Source of the DNA: Clostridia bacterium
Lineage (GTDB): Bacteria > Bacillota > Clostridia > UBA1381 > UBA9506
Direction of reading: 5' to 3'
NCBI GenBank assembly: GCA_017549205.1
Contig: JAFYVH010000001.1
Coordinates: 1 to 64,000 of the forward strand
Length of the DNA stretch: 64,000 nucleotides
In this document: positions 23,150 to 32,962 of the stretch, piece by piece
Layout of the letters: the number at the start of each line of letters is the position of its first letter
How positions within the stretch are numbered: position 1 is the first letter of the stretch
The notes under the pieces: generated by a model
Seen by the model: the letters and a program-made list of their open reading frames with translations, nothing else
The model's database searches: none
What the model was told of the DNA's origin: nothing
Translations under genes and position numbers: made by a program

Positions 23150-23230
23150 ATTCCCTTATGCTAAAATCTCACAACGCGCTCGAGTCGCACCTCTGCGGAG
23201 CTCTATCCTCGTTATGAGCAAAAGCCATAA
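23124..23230. repeat. Five-block intergenic element, copy B (right end, before early operon)
   Basis: Same order of blocks as copy A: AGCGGAGGA (23,124), TTATGCTAA (23,156), CTCACAACGCGCT (23,168), CTATCCTC (23,203) and AAAAGCCATAA (23,220). Both copies precede leftward phage transcription units (HTH operon and Rep operon). Shared operator, activator site or replication/packaging signal are possible roles. Confidence 0.6.
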
Positions 23231-23272
23231 AAAAATAAGTGCGTTAGGTCTAAAAAACCTTTCGCACTTATT
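23229..23272 (-). terminator. Leftward terminator-like hairpin at the prophage/host junction
   Basis: AATAAGTGCG (23,234-23,243) pairs with CGCACTTATT (23,263-23,272); after a TT/TT mismatch a further 4-bp AGGT/ACCT stem closes a 7-base loop. On the minus strand the stem is followed by seven T (23,235-23,229). It would stop leftward transcription entering from the typA side and so insulate the phage early promoter. It may belong to the host or mark the attachment region. Confidence 0.6.
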
Positions 23273-23310
23273 ATAAAACTTTATATTTATTCGTGGATAT
23301 GACAAAAAAT

Positions 23311-23339
23311 TTGACAAAGCGGCCATGTTGTATTATAAT
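23311..23339 (+). promoter_or_regulatory. typA promoter
   Basis: Perfect consensus: TTGACA (23,311-23,316), 17-base spacer, TATAAT (23,334-23,339). It lies 59 bases before the typA start, immediately right of the prophage, so the integration left the typA promoter intact. Confidence 0.9.
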
Positions 23340-23397
23340 AAACTGTTGTGTTGTTTTTAAAAATAGATTAGTGCACAAATTTTCCGGAGGCTTTAGA

Positions 23398-25215
23398 ATG
23401 ATTCAGGAATTGCGAAATATTGCTATTATTGCTCATGTTGACCATGGCAAAACCACCTTGGTTGATGTGATGTTAAAAGAGAGTGGAATTTACCGAGATA
23501 ACGAACAGGTTGCCGAGCGGGTAATGGACTCGAATGATTTGGAAAGAGAGCGCGGCATTACCATTTTGTCAAAAAACACCTCGGTTATTTATAAAGACAT
23601 TAAAATTAACATTGTCGACACCCCGGGTCATGCCGATTTCGGTGGTGAAGTGGAGCGGGTTTTGGGTATGGTAGACGGCGTTTTGCTGCTTGTTGATGCC
23701 TTTGAAGGTCCCATGCCCCAAACACGATTTGTTTTAAAAAAAGCATTATCATTGAACTTAAAGCCCATTGTTGTCGTCAATAAAGTAGATAGACCGCAGG
23801 CAAGACCTTTAGAGGTTGTGGATGAAGTCTTTAATTTGTTTATTGATTTGGGAGCCACTGACGAACAGGCAGATTTCCCTATTGTTTATGCTTCTGCCCG
23901 TGAGGGCATCAGCGGCATGGAACCCGATGACCTTAATCCGGGACTGGCACCCTTGTTTGAAACCATTATTGATTCTGTGCCGGCCCCCAAAGGCGAAGCG
24001 GATGCACCGTTTCGCATGCTGGTGTCGAACATCGATTATGATGAGTATGTGGGACGCATTGCTGTGGGTAAAATTGACCGTGGCTGTTTGTCCATGGGGC
24101 AAGCGCTCACCATTTGTCATGCTGACGGCACAACCACCAATGCCAAAACCGGTCGCGTGTATATGCACGATGGCTTGAAGCGTGTTGAGGTTTCAGAGGC
24201 AAAAGCAGGTGATGTTGTTTTGATTGCCGGTCTTGGCAATATCGGCATTGGCGAAACTCTTTGCGTGCCTTGCTGCGTGGAGCCTCTGCCGATTATTACG
24301 GTTGACGAGCCTACCATTTCGATGAACTTTTTAGTTAACAACAGCCCCTTTGCCGGAAAAGAAGGAGACTATGTCACCAGCCGTCATCTTCGTGACAGGC
24401 TGTTTCGTGAGCTTGATACCAATGTGAGCTTAAAAGTGGAGGAAACAGACAGTGCAGACTGCTTTAAGGTTTCCGGTCGTGGTGAACTGCATTTATCCAT
24501 TTTAATTGAAACCATGCGCCGTCAGGGGTACGAATTTCAGGTGTCCCGTCCGGAAGTTATCTTAAAGCATAAAGAGGGCAAGACCTTAGAGCCTATCGAA
24601 CTTTTGTTCATCGATTTGCCGGAAGAGTATGCAGGCACGGTGATTGAAAAGCTGGGCAAAAGAAAAGCCGAAATGCAAAACATGCAGCCCTCTGATAACG
24701 GATATATGCGCCTCGAGTTTAAAATTCCGTCCCGTGGACTCATCGGATATCGCAGCGAGTTCTTAAGCGACACCCGTGGTAACGGTATTATGAACACAGT
24801 TTTAGAGGGTTACAGTGCCTATTGCGGCGAGATTGAAAGCCGCAGCCGTGGTTCTATGATTGCCTGGGAAACCGGTGACAGCGTTGCCTATGGTCTTTAT
24901 AATGCTCAGGAGAGAGGTCGGCTGTTCATTGGTGCCGGTGTTTCGGTTTATGAGGGCATGATTGTGGGCGAAAATGCCAAAGGCGAAGATATTACCGTTA
25001 ATGTTTGCAAGAAAAAGCATGTGACCAACATGCGTGCTTCAGGCAGTGATGAAGCACTGCGCCTGACGCCGCCGGACCAGATGAGTCTGGAGCAATGCCT
25101 TGAGTTTATTGCTGATGACGAATTGGTTGAGATTACACCAAAAAACATTCGCCTGCGGAAAAAATTATTGACTAAAAATGAGCGGGATAAGGCCGCATTT
25201 AGAAATAAAAAATGA
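23398..25215 (+). CDS. typA: Ribosome-associated GTPase TypA/BipA
   Basis: 605 residues from the ATG at 23398, with CCGGAGG 7 bases upstream; a longer open frame (from 23,293) begins before the promoter start site and is rejected. G1 AHVDHGKTT at 12-20, switch [13 protein letters not shown] at 74, G4 NKVD at 128-131, then EF-G-like domains II, III ([22 protein letters not shown]) and V ([19 protein letters not shown]), and the TypA-specific C-terminal domain. It binds the ribosome at the factor site and supports 50S assembly and stress or cold adaptation. First gene right of the prophage; 18 bases before nfnA, so the three genes probably form one operon. Confidence 0.97.
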   Translation: MIQELRNIAIIAHVDHGKTTLVDVMLKESGIYRDNEQVAERVMDSNDLERERGITILSKNTSVIYKDIKINIVDTPGHADFGGEVERVLGMVDGVLLLVDAFEGPMPQTRFVLKKALSLNLKPIVVVNKVDRPQARPLEVVDEVFNLFIDLGATDEQADFPIVYASAREGISGMEPDDLNPGLAPLFETIIDSVPAPKGEADAPFRMLVSNIDYDEYVGRIAVGKIDRGCLSMGQALTICHADGTTTNAKTGRVYMHDGLKRVEVSEAKAGDVVLIAGLGNIGIGETLCVPCCVEPLPIITVDEPTISMNFLVNNSPFAGKEGDYVTSRHLRDRLFRELDTNVSLKVEETDSADCFKVSGRGELHLSILIETMRRQGYEFQVSRPEVILKHKEGKTLEPIELLFIDLPEEYAGTVIEKLGKRKAEMQNMQPSDNGYMRLEFKIPSRGLIGYRSEFLSDTRGNGIMNTVLEGYSAYCGEIESRSRGSMIAWETGDSVAYGLYNAQERGRLFIGAGVSVYEGMIVGENAKGEDITVNVCKKKHVTNMRASGSDEALRLTPPDQMSLEQCLEFIADDELVEITPKNIRLRKKLLTKNERDKAAFRNKK

Positions 25216-25233
25216 TGCGTTGGAGGATATATC

Positions 25234-26082
25234 ATGTATAAAATTCTTAAAAAAGATATTTTAAATGAACAGGTTAAGCGTATGGTGATTGAAGCACCGT
25301 TAATTGCTAAAAAAGCAGAACCCGGCCAATTTATCATTTTTAGAATCGACGAAGATGGCGAACGGGTGCCCCTGACCATTGCCGACTATGACCGCGAAGC
25401 CGGAATGGTGACCATTATTTTTCAGGAAGTGGGCAAAAGTACCCGTCAGTTGGGTGCTATGGAAGCAGGCGACAGCCTCTTAGACTTTGTTGGTCCTTTG
25501 GGTCGCCCCTCTGAACTTGATGGGGTGAAGAAAGCGGCTGTTATTGGCGGCGGTCTGGGTACAGCCATTGCTTATCCCCAGGCTAAAAAGCTGAACGAAC
25601 TGGGCTGCGAGGTTCACTCTGTTATTGGTTTCAGAAACAAAGATCTGATTATTTTGGAAGATGAGGTTAAGGCGGTAAGTGCAAAAACAGTTGTGATGAC
25701 CGATGACGGCTCAAATGGCAATAAAGGCTTTGTAACCAACGCCCTGCACGATTTGATTGAGAGCGGAGAACAGTATGATTTGGTGCTTGCCATTGGTCCT
25801 CTGCCTATGATGAAGTTTGTTTGTGAGGTAACACGCCCCTATGGTATTAAGACCATAGTCAGCATGAACCCTGTTATGATTGACGGAACAGGCATGTGTG
25901 GCGGTTGCCGCTTAACTGTTGGCGGGGAAACAAAGTTTGCCTGCGTAGACGGACCGGATTTTGACGGTCATTTAGTCGATTTTGATGCTGCCATTCGTCG
26001 TTCGGCTATGTTCCGGGATAAAGAGCGTCAATCTTTAGAAAACCACGAATGCAGATTAACAGGAGGGAAACACAATGGCTAA
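25234..26082 (+). CDS. nfnA: NfnA-type ferredoxin:NADP(+) oxidoreductase small subunit (SudB-like)
   Basis: 282 residues. FAD-binding barrel first (EPGQFIIFRIDEDGERVPLTIADYD), NAD-binding Rossmann part with AAVIGGGLGTAIAYPQAKKL at ~101, and a C-terminal MCGGCRL...FAC cluster (C222, C225, C237) that binds the [2Fe-2S] centre. Family: sulfide/dihydroorotate-dehydrogenase-like FAD/NAD-binding proteins. With its neighbour it forms the NADH-dependent, ferredoxin:NADP+ bifurcating transhydrogenase of anaerobes. The stop overlaps the start of the large subunit by 8 bases, showing coupling. Confidence 0.92.
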   Translation: MYKILKKDILNEQVKRMVIEAPLIAKKAEPGQFIIFRIDEDGERVPLTIADYDREAGMVTIIFQEVGKSTRQLGAMEAGDSLLDFVGPLGRPSELDGVKKAAVIGGGLGTAIAYPQAKKLNELGCEVHSVIGFRNKDLIILEDEVKAVSAKTVVMTDDGSNGNKGFVTNALHDLIESGEQYDLVLAIGPLPMMKFVCEVTRPYGIKTIVSMNPVMIDGTGMCGGCRLTVGGETKFACVDGPDFDGHLVDFDAAIRRSAMFRDKERQSLENHECRLTGGKHNG

Positions 26083-27463
26083 TATGTGTCCAAATAAAGT
26101 GCCCATGCCGGTGCAGGATGCTAAAGTGCGGAACGGCAATTTTAAAGAAGTGGCGCTGGGCTATACAGAAGAGATGGCAATGGAAGAAGCAACACGCTGC
26201 TTAAACTGCAAGAACAGACCTTGTGTATCCGGCTGCCCGGTTAATGTTCAAATCCCCGAATTTATCGAAAAGGTTGCAGCGGGAGATTTTGAAGGTGCCT
26301 TTGAAAAAATTAAAGAAAATAATGCTTTGCCGGCCATTTGTGGTCGTGTGTGCCCTCAGGAAAACCAGTGCGAAAAACAGTGCGTCAGGGGTATTAAAGG
26401 TGAGAGTGTCGGCATTGGACGATTAGAGCGTTTCGTAGCCGATTGGCACATGCAAAACGGCAAAAATCAGCCCTTTAAGGCAGAACCTAATGGTCATCGT
26501 ATTGCTGTTGTGGGCTCCGGTCCATCAAGCCTTTCCTGCGCAGGCAGCTTGGCAAAAAAAGGATACGATGTCACCATTTTAGAGGCATTTCATGTTGCCG
26601 GTGGCGTTTTGATGTATGGCATTCCGGAATTCCGTCTGCCCAAGGCAATTGTTCAAAAAGAGATTGATGCCCTGCGAGAGATGGGTGTTACCATCGAAAC
26701 CAATATGGTTGTGGGAAAAATTTTCTCTGTTGATGAGCTTTTGCAGGATAGATATGAGGCAGTTTTTGTAGGTACCGGTGCAGGTCTCCCCAGTTTTATG
26801 AAGATTGAGGGTGAAAACTTAAACGGCGTTTATTCTGCCAATGAGTTTTTAACCAGAATTAATTTAATGAAAGCCTATCGCTTCCCCGAAGTGGATACCC
26901 CTGTTGTTATTGGTAACAGCGTGGCTGTTGTGGGCGGCGGTAATGTGGCTATGGATGCGGCACGGTGTGCAAAACGCCTGGGCGCTGAAAATGTATATAT
27001 CGTTTACAGACGCTCTGAAGAAGAAATGCCTGCCAGAAACGAAGAAATTGAACATGCAGCAGAAGAGGGCATCATCTTTAAGCTCCTCACCAATCCCCAG
27101 CGTATTTTAGGTGACGAACAAGGCTTTGTTACCGGTATGGAATGTGTAGAAATGGAATTGGGCGAGGCTGATGCAAGCGGCAGACGCCGTCCGGTTGCAA
27201 AAGAGGGCAGCGAGTTTGTTTTAGATGTGGAAACCGTTGTCATTGCAATCGGTCAAACACCCAATCCGTTAATCAAGCAGACCACACCCGATTTGGAAAC
27301 ACAAAAGTGGGGTGGCATTGTGGCTGATGAAAACGGCAAAACCAGCAAAGAGGGTGTATTTGCCGGCGGTGATGCCGTAACAGGCGCTGCAACGGTTATT
27401 TTGGCCATGGGTGCCGGTAAAAAGGCAGCAGCAGCTATTGATGAGTATATTCAAAATAAATAA
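26075..27463 (+). CDS. nfnB: NfnB-type large subunit (glutamate-synthase-small-subunit-like)
   Basis: 462 residues. N-terminal iron-sulfur domain with CLNCKNRPCVSGCPVNVQIPEF and CGRVCPQENQCEKQC (two [4Fe-4S] sites), then the FAD Rossmann motif VVGSGPSSLSCAGSLAKKGYDVTILE near 148, a second GGGNVAMDAAR NADP-site motif, and C-terminal GVFAGGDAVTGAATVILAMGAGKKAA. Length and paired small subunit favour NfnB over glutamate synthase; no GltB-like large subunit is nearby. Bifurcates electrons from NADPH to NAD+ and ferredoxin, or the reverse. Followed by a strong terminator. Confidence 0.9.
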   Translation: MANMCPNKVPMPVQDAKVRNGNFKEVALGYTEEMAMEEATRCLNCKNRPCVSGCPVNVQIPEFIEKVAAGDFEGAFEKIKENNALPAICGRVCPQENQCEKQCVRGIKGESVGIGRLERFVADWHMQNGKNQPFKAEPNGHRIAVVGSGPSSLSCAGSLAKKGYDVTILEAFHVAGGVLMYGIPEFRLPKAIVQKEIDALREMGVTIETNMVVGKIFSVDELLQDRYEAVFVGTGAGLPSFMKIEGENLNGVYSANEFLTRINLMKAYRFPEVDTPVVIGNSVAVVGGGNVAMDAARCAKRLGAENVYIVYRRSEEEMPARNEEIEHAAEEGIIFKLLTNPQRILGDEQGFVTGMECVEMELGEADASGRRRPVAKEGSEFVLDVETVVIAIGQTPNPLIKQTTPDLETQKWGGIVADENGKTSKEGVFAGGDAVTGAATVILAMGAGKKAAAAIDEYIQNK

Positions 27464-27471
27464 TTGACAAG

Positions 27472-27510
27472 ACACCGGAGAGAACCAAGTTCGTCTCTCC
27501 GGTGTTTTTT
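27472..27510 (+). terminator. Terminator after nfnB
   Basis: 12-bp perfect stem (ACACCGGAGAGA with TCTCTCCGGTGT), 10-base loop, then six T. It closes the typA-nfnAB unit. Confidence 0.92.
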
Positions 27511-27553
27511 ATTTTCAAGTCATTATAGAAAACGACAAAGTTTTTTGTTTTTC

Positions 27554-27583
27554 TTGTTTAAAAAGAGAAAAAAAGGGTATATA
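27554..27583 (+). promoter_or_regulatory. Possible dgt promoter
   Basis: TTGTTT, 18-base A-rich spacer, TATATA; about 50 bases before the dgt start and directly after the nfnB terminator. Both hexamers deviate from consensus. Confidence 0.35.
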
Positions 27584-27631
27584 TACATCGTATTGTTTAA
27601 TAAATTGCAATTTATAAAAGGTAAAGGCGTG

Positions 27632-28639
27632 ATGCATGTGAATGTGAGAGAAATTACAGAGGCTTTAGAGGAGAAAACTCTATCTCCTTATGCGGTCCTG
27701 TCAAAAAATACACAGGGGCGTGCAGAACCTTTGGTGTCTTGTGATATAAGAACTGCTTTTCAAAGAGACCGCGACAGGATTATTCATGCCAAGTCCTTTC
27801 GCAGACTCATGCATAAAACTCAGGTTTTTTTAGCGCCTGAAGGCGACCACTACAGAACCCGTCTCACCCATACCTTAGAGGTTTCCCAAATTGCCCGCAC
27901 CATTGCAAGAGCCCTGCGGCTGAATGAGGATTTAACCGAGGCTATTGCCCTGGGTCACGACTTGGGACACACCCCCTTTGGTCATTCAGGGGAAGCGGTT
28001 CTTGACGAGATTTGCGTGGGCGGTTTTCGTCACTATGAGCAAAGTTTGCGCGTTGTTGAGGTGTTAGAAGGCGGAAGGGGACTTAACTTGACCTGGGAAG
28101 TGCGTGATGGTATTGTTAACCATGCAGGGAAAAATGAAGCCAAAACACTTGAGGGGCAAATTATTAAATTAGCTGACCGCATTGCCTACATCAATCATGA
28201 TATTGATGATGCCGTTCGCGGTGGTGTTATTGGTCCTGAAGAAATATCGTTAGAGTGTCGACGAACATTGGGAGAAACGCATAGCGAGCGCATTCACACC
28301 ATGATTTTTGATGTGATTGAGCACAGCATGAATCAGTCCAAGGTGGCTATGAGTCCTGAAATTCACGAGGCTATGATGGAACTCCGTTCCTTTATGTTTA
28401 AAAATGTATACACAAGTCCTGTGGCAAAGGCAGAGGAAGAAAAGGCCAAGGGTATTGTGAAAACCTTGTTTGATACCTTTTTACACCATCCGGAAAAGCT
28501 TCGCGAGGCGGGACTGAGCGAATTGACTTTTTCAGGAGAACGAGAGGTTTGCGATTACATTGCAGGCATGACGGATAATTATGCGATTTATGTTTTTAGA
28601 GAACTGTTTATGCCCCAGGGATGGCAGATGAAACGATAA
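27632..28639 (+). CDS. dgt: Deoxyguanosinetriphosphate triphosphohydrolase-like protein
   Basis: 335 residues from the ATG at 27632; the open frame extends upstream to the nfnB stop, but those codons are the terminator and promoter region. HD-domain order: RRLMHKTQVFLAPEGDHYRTRLTHTLEVSQIARTIARAL (first His), ALGHDLGHTPFGHSGE (HD pair), then LADRIAYINHDIDDAVR (last metal Asp). Removes triphosphate from dGTP or other dNTPs; in Clostridia this short form sits before dnaG-rpoD, as here. The ribosome site (AAAGG) is weak. Confidence 0.9.
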   Translation: MHVNVREITEALEEKTLSPYAVLSKNTQGRAEPLVSCDIRTAFQRDRDRIIHAKSFRRLMHKTQVFLAPEGDHYRTRLTHTLEVSQIARTIARALRLNEDLTEAIALGHDLGHTPFGHSGEAVLDEICVGGFRHYEQSLRVVEVLEGGRGLNLTWEVRDGIVNHAGKNEAKTLEGQIIKLADRIAYINHDIDDAVRGGVIGPEEISLECRRTLGETHSERIHTMIFDVIEHSMNQSKVAMSPEIHEAMMELRSFMFKNVYTSPVAKAEEEKAKGIVKTLFDTFLHHPEKLREAGLSELTFSGEREVCDYIAGMTDNYAIYVFRELFMPQGWQMKR

Positions 28640-28814
28640 AGGTAAACGACTTTACATAATTTTTCCATTTAATGGACAATCTATAGAATATAGAGTTTTT
28701 TCGCATTTTTTATAATAAAAATTTAAAAAATAAAGGAAATCAATTATTCTTGTCGAAGAATATGATTGTCGCCCTTATGTGACAAACGAAAAAACTGTGC
28801 AGGAGAGAGATGCT

Positions 28815-30596
28815 TTGCCTCGTTATAAACAAAGTTCAATTAATGAAGTCAGTCGACGGAATAATCTTGTAGAGCTTGTTTCCGGCTATGTGCATCTTAA
28901 GCGCAACGGAACAAGCCATATAGGTCTTTGCCCTTTTCATAAAGAAAAAACCCCATCATTCCATGTGGATGAGGACAAGCAGCTGTATTATTGTTTTGGC
29001 TGTGGTGCTGGAGGTAACATTTTTGATTTTGTTATGCGGGCAGAGAATCTTGATTTTGTGGATTCGCTGAAATTTTTGGCGCAGCGTTCCGGTGTTACCC
29101 TTGAAGAGGAGGCGGGCGGACGTCCGGGACAAAGTGATGAAGAGGCAGCACTACGAAAACGGATTTTAGAAATGAACCGTGCTGCTGCCCGACACTTTTA
29201 TGAGAATTTATCAGACCCAAAGGCTGCAGTTGCCCGAGAATATATCAAGCGGCGCGGACTCGACCAAAAGACGGTGGTTAAGTTTGGCATAGGCTATGCA
29301 CCTGACGAGTGGACAGACCTTTTAACAGCCATGGAAGCAAAAGGATACACGCCGGAGGAACTGGTTACGGCAGGCCTTGCTGTTAAAAACGATAAAGGTC
29401 GCATTTACGACAAGTTCCGCAATCGCTTAATGTTTCCCATTATTGATGTTCGTGGCAATGTGGTAGCTTTTGGCGGTCGCACCTTGGGCGATGACCAGGC
29501 TAAATATATGAACTCTCCTGAAACACCGGTGTTTCACAAGGGACGAAACCTGTTTTCGCTCAATTTAGCTAAACAAATCGGACTAAAAGAGGGATTGATT
29601 TTAGTCGAGGGCTATATGGATGTTATCTCTCTTTATCAGCGTGGCATCACCAATGCAGTTGCGGGTCTGGGAACAGCGCTGACAGAGGACCAGGCGCGGC
29701 TGATTAAGCGGTATGCCAGCCAGGTTTATGTTTGCTATGATGGTGATGAAGCGGGGCAAAAGGCGGCGCAAAAAGCTATTACCTTGTTGACTGAAACAGA
29801 AAACATTGTAAAGGTTGTTAGCTTTACGGGTGCAAAAGACCCAGATGAATATATTTTAAAAAAGGGAGCCGAGAGCTTTCGAACGCTTTTAAAAGAGGCT
29901 CACGAGTCCATTGAGTATCAGCTTTTGCGGTTAAGACAACGATATGATATTTATGACTTAAGCCAAAAAATATCCTTTTTAACCGAGGCTGCAAAGGTAC
30001 TTGCTGAGATTGAAAGCGAAGTAGCAAGAGAGGCTTACATCAAGCGGCTCTCTGCAGAAACGGACATTACGCCAGAGGCGATTAAGGCAGAGATTTTGAA
30101 ACTGGTATATTATAAAAATAAAAAACAGGTCACAAAAGAGATTTATCAAAGCGCAAGGCCTGAGCGCCTTGCAGGTGAAGAAACCGGTTTTAATCAAAGC
30201 CAGAACACGGCTACATACAAAACAGAGCGCACCTTGCTGAACTTGATTTTTTTCCATCGACGAGCATGGGAGCTTGCCAAAGAAGCAGTGCAGCCGGAAT
30301 GGTTCTCAGGGGAAGTACACCAACGGTTGTTTCAGGCTATCATGGCCTATCGTGAAAAAAATGAAGAAGTGCATGCGCCGGATTTTTTAACAGAACTATC
30401 AGACGAGAGTGTGAAAAAATCCGCAGCTTCATTGTTATATATTAACTTTGAAGGCGACAGCTTGCAGGCTGCACGAGAAGCAGCCGGAAAGCTTGAAACC
30501 GAATTTTTGAAAAAATGTGCCGCAAAACTTGCGGGGGAAGGTAAAGTGAAAGAAGCCAATGAAATCTACCGAAGAATTAATGCAAGGAGAGGGTAA
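28815..30596 (+). CDS. dnaG: DNA primase DnaG
   Basis: 593 residues from a TTG at 28815 with AGGAGAG 7 bases upstream. A GTG at 28,779 is in frame but would add 12 residues not typical of the family, whose N terminus corresponds to [28 protein letters not shown]2 zinc site: C39 and H42 ([12 protein letters not shown]), C60 and C63 (YYCFGCG). TOPRIM domain: [15 protein letters not shown] and [12 protein letters not shown]. The C-terminal DnaB-interacting region follows ([16 protein letters not shown]). Makes RNA primers at the fork with the DnaB encoded 5 kb downstream. Classic macromolecular synthesis operon with rpoD. Confidence 0.95.
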   Translation: MPRYKQSSINEVSRRNNLVELVSGYVHLKRNGTSHIGLCPFHKEKTPSFHVDEDKQLYYCFGCGAGGNIFDFVMRAENLDFVDSLKFLAQRSGVTLEEEAGGRPGQSDEEAALRKRILEMNRAAARHFYENLSDPKAAVAREYIKRRGLDQKTVVKFGIGYAPDEWTDLLTAMEAKGYTPEELVTAGLAVKNDKGRIYDKFRNRLMFPIIDVRGNVVAFGGRTLGDDQAKYMNSPETPVFHKGRNLFSLNLAKQIGLKEGLILVEGYMDVISLYQRGITNAVAGLGTALTEDQARLIKRYASQVYVCYDGDEAGQKAAQKAITLLTETENIVKVVSFTGAKDPDEYILKKGAESFRTLLKEAHESIEYQLLRLRQRYDIYDLSQKISFLTEAAKVLAEIESEVAREAYIKRLSAETDITPEAIKAEILKLVYYKNKKQVTKEIYQSARPERLAGEETGFNQSQNTATYKTERTLLNLIFFHRRAWELAKEAVQPEWFSGEVHQRLFQAIMAYREKNEEVHAPDFLTELSDESVKKSAASLLYINFEGDSLQAAREAAGKLETEFLKKCAAKLAGEGKVKEANEIYRRINARRG

Positions 30597-30597
30597 C

Positions 30598-31719
30598 ATG
30601 GATCAAGATCTCGAAATGAAAAAACAACAAATTATTTCAGATGTTGTGGCCAAAGGAAAGGCAAACGGGATTCTGACTTATAAAGAAATTATGGATGCCC
30701 TTTCTGAGTTTGAAATGGATCCCGAACAAATCGAGCTGGTTTACGAAACACTGGAAAAAGAAGGTGTTGAAGTTGTAGCCGATATGGACAAGGAACTTGA
30801 AAAGATTGAGGAGGAAATTGGCGACATGCCACCTCTTGAAGAAGTCGATTTAAGTGCAGAGGTCTTGGAAATTTCCAGCGTGGAAGGCGTTTCTGTTGAT
30901 GACCATGTTAAAATGTACTTAAAAGAAATCGGCAAAGTTCCTCTTTTGGCACCGGACGAAGAAATGCAGCTTGCCAAAATGATGGCAAAGGGCAATGCTA
31001 ATGCTCGCAAACGCTTGGCAGAAGCAAATCTGCGTTTGGTTGTTTCCATCGCTAAACGCTATGTAGGCCGCGGCATGCTGTTTTTGGATTTGATTCAGGA
31101 AGGTAACCTGGGTCTGATTAAAGCCGTTGAAAAATTTGACTATACCAAGGGCTATAAGTTCAGTACCTATGCGACCTGGTGGATTCGTCAGGCTATCACC
31201 CGTGCCATTGCCGACCAGGCCAGAACCATTCGTATTCCTGTTCACATGGTAGAAACCATTAACAAGCTGATTCGCGTTTCAAGACAGTTGGTTCAGGAAC
31301 TGGGTCGTGACCCGCATCCCCATGAAATTGCCAAAGAACTTAACATGTCCATTGATAAAGTTCGCGAAATTATGAAAATAGCACAGGAGCCCGTTTCTCT
31401 TGAAACACCTATTGGTGAGGAGGAAGACAGTCATTTGGGTGACTTTATTCCCGATGACGACGCACCCGCCCCCTCAGAAGCTGCTTCATTTATGCTTTTA
31501 AAAGAACAGCTCAGTGATGTGCTCAACACGCTGACACCTCGTGAAGCCATGGTGCTGAAACTGCGTTTTGGTTTAGAAGACGGCCGTGCAAGAACTTTAG
31601 AGGAAGTCGGCAAAGAATTTAATGTAACCCGTGAAAGAATTCGACAGATTGAGGCAAAGGCCCTGCGCAAACTGCGGCATCCCAGCCGCAGCAAAAAGCT
31701 GAAGGATTATTTGGAATAA
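30598..31719 (+). CDS. rpoD: Primary sigma factor RpoD/SigA
   Basis: 373 residues from the ATG at 30598 (AAGGAGAGGG upstream, two bases past the dnaG stop); the open frame starting at 30,559 lies inside dnaG. Region 1.1 (~1-80), [19 protein letters not shown] (1.2), [17 protein letters not shown] and [39 protein letters not shown] (region 2, -10 recognition), region 3 ([17 protein letters not shown]), and region 4.2 helix-turn-helix [30 protein letters not shown] (-35 recognition). Consistent with the TTGACA/TATAAT promoters seen in the window. Confidence 0.97.
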   Translation: MDQDLEMKKQQIISDVVAKGKANGILTYKEIMDALSEFEMDPEQIELVYETLEKEGVEVVADMDKELEKIEEEIGDMPPLEEVDLSAEVLEISSVEGVSVDDHVKMYLKEIGKVPLLAPDEEMQLAKMMAKGNANARKRLAEANLRLVVSIAKRYVGRGMLFLDLIQEGNLGLIKAVEKFDYTKGYKFSTYATWWIRQAITRAIADQARTIRIPVHMVETINKLIRVSRQLVQELGRDPHPHEIAKELNMSIDKVREIMKIAQEPVSLETPIGEEEDSHLGDFIPDDDAPAPSEAASFMLLKEQLSDVLNTLTPREAMVLKLRFGLEDGRARTLEEVGKEFNVTRERIRQIEAKALRKLRHPSRSKKLKDYLE

Positions 31720-31773
31720 AACGGTGATGCACTTAATGAGCCCAACCACACAACAAAAGACAAACGACATAAT

Positions 31774-31811
31774 CAACACCCCTTTTTCGTATACATGAAA
31801 AAGGGGTGTTG
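31774..31811. terminator. Hairpin downstream of rpoD, possible terminator
   Basis: 14-bp perfect inverted repeat (CAACACCCCTTTTT with AAAAAGGGGTGTTG), 10-base loop. No T-run follows; the U-rich part is inside the stem. It may act as an mRNA 3' end stabiliser or weak terminator. Confidence 0.5.
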
Positions 31812-31877
31812 TGTCTGTCAAAATAGGAAAGGATTTGTACCCGTAAAAAACAAAATGCTTAATTTTGGCAAAATTTC

Positions 31878-31906
31878 TTGTAAAATGGAATATGATGTGG
31901 TACAAT
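31878..31906 (+). promoter_or_regulatory. Promoter before the DUF2232-gdpP-rplI-dnaB cluster
   Basis: TTGTAA, 17-base spacer, TACAAT; 74 bases before the first gene. No other good promoter is seen until ftsH, so it probably drives the whole cluster. Confidence 0.6.
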
Positions 31907-31979
31907 AAGGTATAGTGGTGCATTGTGCATCTTTAAACCGTTTAATTTGTAAGTATGTTAGTGGTTGAGGGGAATCAAT

Positions 31980-32936
31980 TTGAACAAGGATTTATTTAAA
32001 TATTATTCGTTAAATACATTGCTTACCCTTGCTCTTGCGGCAACTTTTTGTAATGTTCAGGGCATTTTGGGTTTAGCGATTGAGCTCTTGCTCATTAGCC
32101 TTTTGGCCGTTGTTTTTTATCATTGTCATTATGGATTGGGTTGTGCCAATGTTATTATGGTGGCGGTTGTGTTTGTTTTGTTTCAAGACGTTTTGCCGGC
32201 AATTGTTACCTTAGTACCCATTGCTCTTTTAGCCGTGGCACTTGCACTGGGATTGCGACTTAAATTACCTTTTTACAAACTGCTGTTTTTATGTACATTC
32301 TTATTTGCAGCAGAACTTTTGGCTAATTTGCAAGTGCTGGACCATCTAACCGGCGGGGAAGTAACCATTAGCAGCATGATGCTGGATATGGGTCGGCAAC
32401 TGCGGGAAGTTTTTCTGACACAATATGCAGATCCCGCCATGGAGGTTATGGTGGAGCAGGCCATCAGCATGACGGTTGACCTGACAATTATGCTGGCGCC
32501 GGCCATGTTTTTAATTGTGAGTATCGTTTTATCTTATGCACTTTTATACATTTTCAAAAAAATGCAACAAAGGCGTGGGGTAGACATGAGCGGCTTTATT
32601 CCCTTTAGCAAAATGCAAGGGGATAAGCTGATGGCTTTTGTTTTTTTGGTTTTGTTGCTGATTGTAACAGCAGCCCCCTCGGGATTGTTCTTTGATGCCT
32701 GTGTGAATGTGCTGCTGATTTTGGGTTTTATTTTTGTTGTGCTGGGCTTATCTGCGTTTGATTGGAAAATGAAGCAAAAAGGCACTGCAAAGCCCTTGAG
32801 AAGACTTTTGATTATCAGCCTTTTCTTTCTTTCGACCATGATGCTATTGGTGCCGGTTTTAGCACTTTTGATTTATGGTGCAACAGATTGTTTGTTTGAT
32901 TATCGTCATTTGAGATCTGAAAATAGCGAAAAATAA
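31980..32936 (+). CDS. DUF2232 (YybS-like) membrane protein
   Basis: 318 residues from a TTG at 31980 (TGAGGGGA 7 bases upstream). Eight or so hydrophobic segments, for example LLTLALAATFCNVQGILGLA, IVTLVPIALLAVALALGL, LMAFVFLVLLLIVTAAP and LLVPVLALLIYGA. The YybS/DUF2232 family lies directly before gdpP (yybT) and rplI in most Firmicutes, as here. Function is not established; a transport or signalling role in c-di-AMP or ribosome-linked physiology has been proposed only from context. Confidence 0.88.
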   Translation: MNKDLFKYYSLNTLLTLALAATFCNVQGILGLAIELLLISLLAVVFYHCHYGLGCANVIMVAVVFVLFQDVLPAIVTLVPIALLAVALALGLRLKLPFYKLLFLCTFLFAAELLANLQVLDHLTGGEVTISSMMLDMGRQLREVFLTQYADPAMEVMVEQAISMTVDLTIMLAPAMFLIVSIVLSYALLYIFKKMQQRRGVDMSGFIPFSKMQGDKLMAFVFLVLLLIVTAAPSGLFFDACVNVLLILGFIFVVLGLSAFDWKMKQKGTAKPLRRLLIISLFFLSTMMLLVPVLALLIYGATDCLFDYRHLRSENSEK

Positions 32937-32962
32937 TTCTACAACTGATGGGAGGTAATGAA

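Larger units (their letters stand above)
1..23280. mobile_element. Prophage of siphovirus type (right-hand part; left end outside window)
   Basis: About 35 closely packed minus-strand genes form a recognisable tailed-phage plan: early region (23.1-17 kb), then HNH, terminase, portal, protease, capsid, connectors, tail tube, chaperone, tape measure, Dit, Tal and fibre genes to the left edge. A long tape measure, tail-tube and tail-terminator genes and the absence of sheath genes indicate a long non-contractile tail. Codon and base usage (many CTC, TCG and GAG codons) differs visibly from the chromosome right of 23.3 kb. No integrase, repressor or lysis gene is visible, so the element must extend beyond position 1 if it is complete. 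The right boundary is placed between the hairpin at 23,234-23,272 and the typA promoter at 23,311; the att core itself cannot be defined without the other end. Confidence 0.9.

Noticed and set aside
1-23280. Gene transfer agent
   Set aside because: The early region with Rep, HTH, PAPS-like and other accessory genes and the distinct base usage fit a prophage better, although missing integrase keeps the question partly open.
23293-23397. 35-residue N-terminal extension of TypA
   Set aside because: It includes the promoter and has no ribosome site; the family starts at MIQELRN, where CCGGAGG is correctly spaced.
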